Assembly: GCA_002366615.1 (NCBI GenBank)
Contig: DFBL01000019.1
Location: 8,487 to 15,850 of the forward strand
From: Candidatus Dojkabacteria bacterium UBA3081
GTDB lineage: Bacteria > Patescibacteriota > Dojkabacteria > SC72
Direction: 5' to 3'
DNA length: 7,364 nt
In this document: in pieces, positions 1-4,606 of the stretch
How the letters are laid out: each line of letters opens with the position of its first letter
Position numbering within the stretch: position 1 is the stretch's first letter
The notes under the pieces: generated by a model
Told to the model about the DNA's origin: nothing
What the model saw: the letters and a program-made list of their open reading frames with translations, nothing else
Databases searched by the model: none
Made by a program: the position numbers and the translations under genes

Positions 1-515
1 GGTTCATTTACAATTCTTTTAACTGTAAAACCAGCTATCTTTCCTGCATCCTTAGTAGCCTGTCTTTGAGAATCATTAAAGTAGGCAGGTACGGTAATAA
101 CTGCATCGGTAATTTCCTCACCTAGAAAATCTTCAGTATCTTTCTTTAATTTAGCTAAAACCTTTGCAGATATTTCTTGAGGTGTATACCATTTATCACC
201 CATCTTTACTTCAACCCCATCACTTTTTGATTTTCTCATTTCAAATGGGAGTAATTCCTTATCTCTTTGGACCTCTGGGTCATTCCAAGATCTACCTATT
301 AACCTCTTTACAGAGTATATTGTACCCTCAGGATTTGTAATTGCCTGATTCTTTGCTGGAGTTCCTACTAAAATCTCTCCTTTTTCATCTTGCGCAACAA
401 CAGATGGAGTAAGTCTCCCTCCTTGTGCATTAGAGATTATGTTTGGTTTCCCTCCAGACATATATGCCATAGCACTATTAGTAGTACCAAGGTCTATTCC
501 TATTATTTTACTCAT
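1..515 (-). CDS. dnaK: Molecular chaperone DnaK (Hsp70), N-terminal part, cut by the window edge
   Basis: Hsp70 chaperone that binds exposed hydrophobic peptides in an ATP-driven cycle in the cytoplasm, working with DnaJ and GrpE. Translating the minus strand from the ATG at 515-513 gives 171 uninterrupted residues that match the start of the DnaK nucleotide-binding domain. Visible motifs are the phosphate-1 loop IGIDLGTTNS (residues 5-14), the TPSVVA strand, VKRLIGR around the conserved catalytic lysine, AVITVPAYFNDSQRQATKDAG, and the start of the KRIVNEP motif at the edge. The rest of the ATPase domain, the linker and the substrate-binding domain lie outside. It is the third gene of the hrcA operon, 18 nt after the grpE stop. 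That gap contains no G or C on either strand and no Shine-Dalgarno sequence. Family identity is certain. The gene is truncated only by the window. Confidence 0.98.
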   Translation of the reverse strand, partial: MSKIIGIDLGTTNSAMAYMSGGKPNIISNAQGGRLTPSVVAQDEKGEILVGTPAKNQAITNPEGTIYSVKRLIGRSWNDPEVQRDKELLPFEMRKSKSDGVEVKMGDKWYTPQEISAKVLAKLKKDTEDFLGEEITDAVITVPAYFNDSQRQATKDAGKIAGFTVKRIVNE

Positions 516-533
516 TTTAATAATATTAAAAAA

Positions 534-1103
534 TTATTTATTTACTTTAGTTACAACCACCCTTGATGGTCGTATCACAGTATCATCTAAAATATATCCT
601 GGTTGAATTACATCAAATATTAAGCCTCCCTTTTCTCCTTCAACCACACTTAATGCTTCATGTAAATCGGGATTAAACTCTGAATTTTGCTCGGGTATAT
701 ATTTCTTTATCCCTATCTCCTCTAAAGCCTTTTCTAAATTATTCAAAATCTCAACAATCCCTTTTGCCCAAGAAGATATCTTTTCATCAAATTTAAAACT
801 CTCCTTACTTTTTATAGCCATTGTTAAATCATCAACAACAGGAATTAGTTTTTGTGCTAGTTCCTTTCTAGAATTTAAATACAATATATTTAATCTCTTT
901 TGTATATTGGCCTCTAGGTTATGATAATCAGCAAGAGCTTTTTTAAATTGATTAATAATTTCCAGCTTCTCATCCTCAACCTTATCTATAGTTAAGGCTA
1001 ACTGTTGAATCTTTTTTTTAAGCTCCTTATTTTCTTTTTTCAAAGAATCATTTTTCACAGTATCCGATTTTTTTACACTTTTTGTGTTTTTATTCTCTTT
1101 CAT
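534..1103 (-). CDS. grpE: GrpE, nucleotide-exchange factor of DnaK
   Basis: GrpE opens the DnaK nucleotide cleft to release ADP and so resets the Hsp70 cycle. In several bacteria it also acts as a thermosensor through its long helices. The 189-residue protein has the normal family length and layout. It starts with a lysine-rich, probably disordered N-terminus (residues 1-25). A long charged helical/coiled-coil stretch follows (about 20-75), then a helical middle (80-130), then the C-terminal beta domain that contacts DnaK (about 131-189). The family signature is visible as FNPDLHEAL (143-151) and GYILDDTVIRPSRVVV (169-184). The ATG at 1103-1101 lies 18 nt after the hrcA stop, with no recognisable Shine-Dalgarno sequence in the gap. 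It is probably co-transcribed with hrcA from the CIRCE-controlled promoter. The N-terminal half diverges from model GrpE proteins, which is usual for this family. Confidence 0.97.
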   Translation of the reverse strand: MKENKNTKSVKKSDTVKNDSLKKENKELKKKIQQLALTIDKVEDEKLEIINQFKKALADYHNLEANIQKRLNILYLNSRKELAQKLIPVVDDLTMAIKSKESFKFDEKISSWAKGIVEILNNLEKALEEIGIKKYIPEQNSEFNPDLHEALSVVEGEKGGLIFDVIQPGYILDDTVIRPSRVVVTKVNK

Positions 1104-1121
1104 ACAGTACTGAAATATATT

Positions 1122-1847
1122 TTAATTCCATCCTTTCATTGCATTGCGCATAGAGTTTTGAACCTCTCTTAAAGCAGGAACTGCTTTAGCATAATCCATT
1201 CTCTTTGAACCAATAACTCCAATATGGGAATCTTTTGTATCCCAAAAAGGTAAGCGAGTAAATACAATTGAACAATCTTCTAGATTCTTAACTCCTGATT
1301 CCTCTCCGATAACTAATGAGACTCCAGAGCTACTATATTTGTCCATCAATTTATCCAAAAAATTCGTATCTTCTAATATATTCACTATTCTTTGTAACTT
1401 CTCCCATTCTCTTAGTTCTTCATATTTAAACAGTTGAGATATTCCCCAATATCTAGACATCCCCTTAATTATTAGAAAAGATACAGATTCCGTCTCTTCA
1501 GATACTATCTTTAGTATTGAATTAATGACAGCCTCTTTCGAGAACCTATCTCTAAATATCCCCTGTCTAATTTCCACACTTATTAACGGATTTAAAGAGC
1601 AACTACCCAAAATATTAGTTACGTACATTCTGAGTGCCTGGTCAGTTGGGTATCTTCCTGACGAGATATGACTTTTTTCTAAAAGACCTAACTCCATTAA
1701 CTTAGCCATTTCATTTCTAATAGTGGCAGAGCTAACTCCTAGGTGATACTTCTCTAGTAAAGACAGAGAACCAACTTCATCTGCACTATCCATAAACTCC
1801 ATTATGATAGCGCTTAGGATTTCTTCCTGTCTTTTTGTAATGTCCAT
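1122..1847 (-). CDS. hrcA: HrcA, heat-inducible transcription repressor (short form)
   Basis: HrcA represses class I heat-shock genes by binding the CIRCE operator. In the family it needs GroEL for activity, so chaperone titration during heat shock relieves repression. The N-terminal winged-helix region is clear: ITKRQEEILSAII (3-15), then LGVSSATIRNEMAKLMELGLLEKSH (36-60) and SSGRYPTDQALRMYV (62-76). The C-terminal signature IGVIGSKRMDYAKAVPALREV is at 209-229. At 241 residues it is about 100 shorter than the usual 330-350, and the missing part lies between the winged helix and the C-terminal signature. Both ends are intact, so this looks like a compact natural form, not a frameshift. The ATG at 1847-1845 has a GGAG at 1858-1855 with 7 nt spacing, the only good Shine-Dalgarno sequence in the window. 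It is first in the operon and predicted to repress itself. Confidence 0.95.
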   Translation of the reverse strand: MDITKRQEEILSAIIMEFMDSADEVGSLSLLEKYHLGVSSATIRNEMAKLMELGLLEKSHISSGRYPTDQALRMYVTNILGSCSLNPLISVEIRQGIFRDRFSKEAVINSILKIVSEETESVSFLIIKGMSRYWGISQLFKYEELREWEKLQRIVNILEDTNFLDKLMDKYSSSGVSLVIGEESGVKNLEDCSIVFTRLPFWDTKDSHIGVIGSKRMDYAKAVPALREVQNSMRNAMKGWN

Positions 1848-1848
1848 A

Positions 1849-1875
1849 TTAGCACTCCATCAGATTACCTGCTAA
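1849..1875 (-). promoter_or_regulatory. CIRCE operator (HrcA-binding site)
   Basis: Read on the minus strand, the site is TTAGCAGGT, a 9-nt spacer, then GAGTGCTAA. The CIRCE consensus is TTAGCACTC-N9-GAGTGCTAA. The hrcA-proximal arm matches 9/9, the distal arm 6/9, and the spacer length is exact. Its position immediately upstream of hrcA is where CIRCE is found in many bacteria. It covers the predicted transcription start (about 1870) and ends one base before the hrcA start codon, so bound HrcA would block promoter clearance. Confidence 0.92.
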
Positions 1876-1876
1876 G

Positions 1877-1905
1877 AGTATATTGGGTAATTTAAATTGT
1901 GTCAA
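1877..1905 (-). promoter_or_regulatory. Sigma-70-type promoter of the hrcA-grpE-dnaK operon
   Basis: On the minus strand there is a perfect -35 box TTGACA (1905-1900), a 17-nt spacer, and -10 box TATACT (1882-1877, 5/6). The predicted start is A1870, giving a 23-nt leader before the hrcA ATG. The adjacent CIRCE runs from about -5 to +22, the position expected for HrcA repression of a housekeeping promoter. Sequence upstream of the -35 (about 1906-1935) is AT-rich and could act as an UP element. Confidence 0.85.
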
Positions 1906-1944
1906 CTATTTGAATATTCTTTTAAGAAATTATACTAAGAACAA

Positions 1945-1973
1945 TTGCATAAACCCCCTATCTTTGCTATACT
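1945..1973 (+). promoter_or_regulatory. Extended -10 promoter of rplY
   Basis: The site has -35 box TTGCAT (1945-1950), a 17-nt spacer and -10 box TATACT (1968-1973), preceded by TGC, which forms an extended -10 (TGnTATACT). The predicted start is near 1980-1981, only 3-4 nt before the ATG at 1984, so the transcript would be almost leaderless. The -35 lies 40 bp from the -35 of the divergent hrcA promoter, with AT-rich DNA between them. Confidence 0.75.
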
Positions 1974-1983
1974 TTCAACCGTT

Positions 1984-2667
1984 ATGGATACACTTAAACT
2001 ACAAAAAAGAAAGATTACTGGAAAGAAAGTACAAAAGCTAAGAGATGAAGGACTTGTCCCTGCTGTAGTATATGATTCAAAAACAGAATCTCGGAATGTT
2101 TTAATAGATGCTTCAGATGCAGACTGGCTATATAGAAATACTACATCTACAACTATTCTTGATACTGAATTTGGTAAGGATAAATTTAAAGCCTTAGTAA
2201 AAGAATTCCATATTGATCCTGTTACAGAAAAGATATTACATATCTCCCTATTCCAAATAGATGAGGATGCTCCTATGCTATTCTCTATACCCTTCAATTT
2301 TCTCGGTGTATCACCCGCTGTTAAAAATAACTTGGGAGTATTGGTTAAAGTACTAGATAGTATAGAGGTTAGATGTAAGCTAGCAGATTTACAACCTTCT
2401 ATTGATATAGATATATCTGTATTAAAAGATATTGGAGATACTGTTAATATTACAGACATACAACTTCCTAAAGGAATGAACATCATTAATGAAGAATTAG
2501 AGAATGTAACTATTGTTACCATTACAGAAGCTCAAAAGATAGAAGAAGTTGAAATAGTTGAGGAAGAAGTTGAAGAGGGAGAAGAAGTTGAAGGAGAAGA
2601 GGGTGCAGAAGGTGTTGAGGGAGAGGAAGGAGAAGCTCCAAAGGATGAAGCTCCAAAAGAAGAATAG
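1984..2667 (+). CDS. rplY: 50S ribosomal protein L25 (TL5/CTC family) with acidic tail
   Basis: This is the L25/CTC-family protein that binds 5S rRNA in the large ribosomal subunit. In Bacillus the homologue Ctc is a general-stress protein. From the ATG at 1984 it has 227 residues, typical of the two-domain CTC form and longer than the roughly 94-residue E. coli L25. The 5S-binding N-terminal domain (about 1-95) opens with LKLQKRKITGKKVQKLRDEGLVPAVVY. The C-terminal beta domain (about 96-182) includes FNFLGVSPAVKNNLGVL and LPKGMNIINEELENVTIVTI. Residues 186-227 form a strongly acidic Glu/Gly-rich tail ending in two EAPK(D/E) units. A TTG 39 nt upstream (1945) would extend the frame, but it coincides with the -35 box, and family similarity begins at the ATG. 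There is no Shine-Dalgarno sequence. The gene is divergent from hrcA and reads towards the glycosyltransferase gene. Confidence 0.94.
   Translation: MDTLKLQKRKITGKKVQKLRDEGLVPAVVYDSKTESRNVLIDASDADWLYRNTTSTTILDTEFGKDKFKALVKEFHIDPVTEKILHISLFQIDEDAPMLFSIPFNFLGVSPAVKNNLGVLVKVLDSIEVRCKLADLQPSIDIDISVLKDIGDTVNITDIQLPKGMNIINEELENVTIVTITEAQKIEEVEIVEEEVEEGEEVEGEEGAEGVEGEEGEAPKDEAPKEE
2632..2661 (+). repeat. Two-copy 15-nt tandem repeat in the rplY tail
   Basis: Two consecutive 15-nt units (2632-2646 and 2647-2661) differ at only two positions and encode EAPKD-EAPKE. They sit at the end of a purine-dominated stretch (about 2537-2664) that encodes the acidic L25 tail. The repeat is in frame and probably arose by slippage during tail growth. 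Confidence 0.7.
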
Positions 2668-2673
2668 CCTATC

Positions 2674-2703
2674 TTGTTAATATCTACATTCTATCTATAT
2701 AAT
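2674..2703 (+). promoter_or_regulatory. Promoter of the glycosyltransferase gene
   Basis: There is a perfect -10 TATAAT (2698-2703) with a plausible -35 TTGTTA (2674-2679, 4/6 to consensus) and an 18-nt spacer. The -10 ends 8 nt before the ATG at 2712, so the predicted start is at about 2710 and the mRNA would be essentially leaderless. Chance matches are common in DNA this AT-rich, but the box position and spacing resemble those at rplY and rpsL. Confidence 0.6.
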
Positions 2704-2708
2704 AGATA
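2692..2708. repeat. Perfect 7-bp inverted repeat over the glycosyltransferase -10 box
   Basis: TATCTAT (2692-2698) is followed by a 3-nt centre and its exact reverse complement ATAGATA (2702-2708). The repeat encloses the -10 box and lies within the 44-bp gap after rplY. It could be an operator or a weak hairpin at the end of the rplY transcript. With only one G-C pair per arm and no U-tract it is not a convincing intrinsic terminator. Confidence 0.55.
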
Positions 2709-2711
2709 ATC

Positions 2712-3650
2712 ATGATTTCCATTATCATAACTTCTTGGAAAGAACCAAATACAATAGCTAAATGTATTAGGAGTATTGCTGATAGAAAATATTCCGGTTT
2801 AGATAGAGAGTTTGAAATACTACAACTTTCACCAGATAAAGAGACTCTTTTTGCAGGAGCAAAAGAAGTTAAGAGGTTGAAATTAACAAACTTAGAATAT
2901 ATCCAAATACAAGATCCTAAGAAGGGCAAACCGTATGCATTGAAAATGGCAATACAAAAAGCCAAAGGAGATATCCTAATTTTTACAGATGGAGATACAT
3001 ACTTTGGAAAAGGAGCTGTTAAATTCCTTTTAGATCCCTTTAATGATAAGGATATAGATGGAGTAAGTGGCAGACCTGTATCAAATGATAAAAGGGATAA
3101 TATATTTGGATATTGGGGACACCTACTTTCTGATTCAGGACATCATAGAAGATGTAAACAGATGGTAAAACAGGACAAAAAGGAATACTACAAGAGTGAT
3201 AAAACCTTTTTCCCTATGAGTGGATATATTATGGCAACAAGAAAACTTACCTTCTCTATACCCAACGATGTACTCTCTGATGATGCATATATTTCATACT
3301 CAATTAGAAATCAAAGAAAAGAGATTGCCTATGCTCCTAATGCAACCTGTTATGTAAAATATCCTAAAACAATTAAGGATTACTACAAACAGAAAGTGAG
3401 ATCTCTTGGGGGTTTCATACAACTAAAACAGTATGGAGTATTTAAAAAGGATAGACAGAGTAGAAGTATCTTTATAGAGCTTCCCTACGCACTCTTTGTC
3501 CTCTCTTATGCAAAAAATCTCAAAGAGTTCATATGGTCTCTAGCCCTATTTCCAACAAGATTACTAACTTGGTTAAAAATATATTGGGAAAGAATTATTG
3601 TTAAAAAAGATTTCTCAAAAACATGGGTAAGGATAGAAAGCACTAAATAG
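2712..3650 (+). CDS. Family 2 glycosyltransferase (GT-A fold), substrate unknown
   Basis: This is a predicted inverting GT2 enzyme transferring a sugar from a nucleotide-sugar donor, most likely for surface polysaccharide or glycolipid synthesis at the membrane. The 312-residue protein begins directly with the first GT-A strand, MISIIITSWKEPNTIAKCIRSI. The family stretch GKPYALKMAIQKAKGDILIFTDGDTYF (72-98) follows, with the metal/UDP-binding DxD at D93-G94-D95. The likely acceptor/catalytic acidic site is SDDAYISY (189-196). A partial Q-x-x-R motif (Q227, R230) resembles the QxxRW motif of processive GT2 synthases but lacks the Trp. A hydrophobic stretch (about 252-292) could be one or two membrane-associated helices, far fewer than in cellulose or hyaluronan synthases. 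The ATG at 2712 fits both the fold and the adjacent promoter. There is no Shine-Dalgarno sequence. Donor, acceptor and pathway cannot be read from the neighbours, none of which is a polysaccharide gene. Confidence 0.88.
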   Translation: MISIIITSWKEPNTIAKCIRSIADRKYSGLDREFEILQLSPDKETLFAGAKEVKRLKLTNLEYIQIQDPKKGKPYALKMAIQKAKGDILIFTDGDTYFGKGAVKFLLDPFNDKDIDGVSGRPVSNDKRDNIFGYWGHLLSDSGHHRRCKQMVKQDKKEYYKSDKTFFPMSGYIMATRKLTFSIPNDVLSDDAYISYSIRNQRKEIAYAPNATCYVKYPKTIKDYYKQKVRSLGGFIQLKQYGVFKKDRQSRSIFIELPYALFVLSYAKNLKEFIWSLALFPTRLLTWLKIYWERIIVKKDFSKTWVRIESTK

Positions 3651-3667
3651 ATAACCTTGAAACAGTA

Positions 3668-4135
3668 TTACCACCTAAAATGAGCAAATGCTTTATTAGC
3701 CTCAGCCATTCTCTCAACATCGGTTTTCTTTCTGATAGCATCTCCTTCTCCCTTAAAAGCACTTAATAGCTCTGTTTCTAATAGCCTATCAAAAGATTTT
3801 CCAGTCTTTGATCTAGCGACATCTACTATCCATCTCACTGCCAATGTCTCCTGTCTTCTAGGAGTAACAGGAATAGGAACTTGATAGTTTGCTCCACCTA
3901 CACGTCTTGATTTAATCTCTAGTGCTGGTCTTACATTATCTATTGCTGTATGAACAAACTCTATTACAGGTATATTGCTTTTTTGGGCTCCTGATTCTAT
4001 AGCAGAATATATCAACTCTTCTGCAATTGCTTTCCTTCCCCCTTGCATTACTTTATTTACCAACCTACCAATAACTTCATCTTTATATTTCCTATCTTTT
4101 GCAATTATTCTTTTTTTTGCTCTTTTTCCTCTCAT
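3668..4135 (-). CDS. rpsG: 30S ribosomal protein S7
   Basis: S7 is a primary 16S rRNA-binding protein that nucleates assembly of the 30S head and lies near the E site and mRNA exit. The 155-residue protein has the normal length. Recognisable blocks are the basic N-terminus MRGKRAKKR, IGRLVNKVMQGGRKAIAEELIYSAIE (22-47), NVRPALEIKSRRVGGANYQVPIPV (67-90), the beta-hairpin region that contacts RNA, and RRQETLAVRWIVDVAR (93-108). It ends in the family stretch RMAEANKAFAHFRW (142-155). The gene follows rpsL by 18 nt without a Shine-Dalgarno sequence. In the classical str operon fusA comes next. Here the S7 stop is only 17 bp from the stop of a convergent glycosyltransferase gene, so the cluster ends with rpsG. 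Confidence 0.98.
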   Translation of the reverse strand: MRGKRAKKRIIAKDRKYKDEVIGRLVNKVMQGGRKAIAEELIYSAIESGAQKSNIPVIEFVHTAIDNVRPALEIKSRRVGGANYQVPIPVTPRRQETLAVRWIVDVARSKTGKSFDRLLETELLSAFKGEGDAIRKKTDVERMAEANKAFAHFRW

Positions 4136-4153
4136 TTATTCTATACAAAAATA

Positions 4154-4570
4154 TTATTCTTCATCAGACTTCTTAGTTCCATATTTTGATCTAGCTTTCT
4201 TTCTACCCTTAACACCTGCAGCATCATATTTTCCTCTAACTACAATATATTTAACACCCGGCAAGTCTCTTTTTCTTCCTGCCTTAACCATAACTACAGA
4301 GTGCTCTTGAAGGTTATGACCCTCTCCTGGGATATATGCTGTTACCTCCATTCCATTTGAAAGTCTTACTCTTGCTACTTTTCTAAGTGCAGAGTTAGGC
4401 TTTTTAGGAGTCATAGTTTTAACCTGTATACATACAGCCCTCTTAAAAGGATTATTAGCCCTTTTATATTTGTTCTTCAAAGGGTTGAAGTTAGTAGACA
4501 AAGCTAAATGCTTTTTCTTCTCCCTCTTCGCTTTCCTAGGTTTTCTTACTAATTGATTAATAGTCGGCAT
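4154..4570 (-). CDS. rpsL: 30S ribosomal protein S12
   Basis: S12 sits at the decoding centre and controls tRNA-selection accuracy. The 138-residue protein has the conserved start PTINQLVRKPR, then a basic segment between RKPR and the VC motif about 13 residues longer than in E. coli (Bacillus S12 has a similar length). TMTPKKPNSALRK (52-64), GEGHNLQEHSV (82-92), DLPGVKYIVVRG (102-113) and the RSKYGTKK ending follow. Asp102 corresponds to the aspartate that RimO methylthiolates in E. coli. Arg101 occupies the position of E. coli Lys88, a streptomycin-resistance site. The last residues SDEE give an acidic end unlike the usual basic tail. The ATG at 4570 is 25 nt after the rpoC stop. There is no Shine-Dalgarno sequence, but a TATAAT box ends 7 nt upstream. 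Confidence 0.98.
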   Translation of the reverse strand: MPTINQLVRKPRKAKREKKKHLALSTNFNPLKNKYKRANNPFKRAVCIQVKTMTPKKPNSALRKVARVRLSNGMEVTAYIPGEGHNLQEHSVVMVKAGRKRDLPGVKYIVVRGKYDAAGVKGRKKARSKYGTKKSDEE

Positions 4571-4577
4571 GGTTCGT

Positions 4578-4606
4578 ATTATACAACAAATTCATTTAAA
4601 TTTTAA
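4578..4606 (-). promoter_or_regulatory. Possible internal promoter for rpsL-rpsG
   Basis: On the minus strand a perfect TATAAT (4583-4578) lies 7 nt before the rpsL ATG. A weak -35, TTAAAA (4606-4601, 4/6), sits 17 nt upstream within the last codons of rpoC. The predicted start is at about 4571, which would make an essentially leaderless rpsL mRNA independent of rpoC. The -35 is poor and the region AT-rich, so this is tentative. Confidence 0.45.

Noticed and set aside
1849..1860. Three-codon mini-ORF (ATG GAG TGC TAA) upstream of hrcA on the minus strand
   Set aside because: It is made almost wholly of the CIRCE arm, whose sequence is fixed by HrcA binding. No evidence supports translation as a leader peptide.
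1929..1934. Second TATAAT on the minus strand upstream of hrcA
   Set aside because: There is no -35-like hexamer at 16-18 nt upstream, and a much better TTGACA-N17-TATACT promoter lies nearer the gene.
1945..1983. Upstream TTG start giving L25 thirteen extra residues
   Set aside because: The TTG coincides with the predicted -35 box, the extra segment lies over the promoter, and family similarity starts at the ATG at 1984.
1935..2522. 195-codon open frame antisense to rplY
   Set aside because: It lies wholly opposite the well-supported L25 gene, has no recognisable motif, and its Ser/Thr-rich composition is a mirror of the coding strand.
2684..2965. 93-codon minus-strand frame opposite the start of the glycosyltransferase
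   Set aside because: It overlaps the conserved GT-A N-terminus on the other strand and shows no family features.
3975..4310. Plus-strand open frame across the rpsL/rpsG junction
   Set aside because: It is antisense to two conserved ribosomal protein genes. Its Leu/Phe/Ser-rich translation reflects the complement of basic coding sequence.
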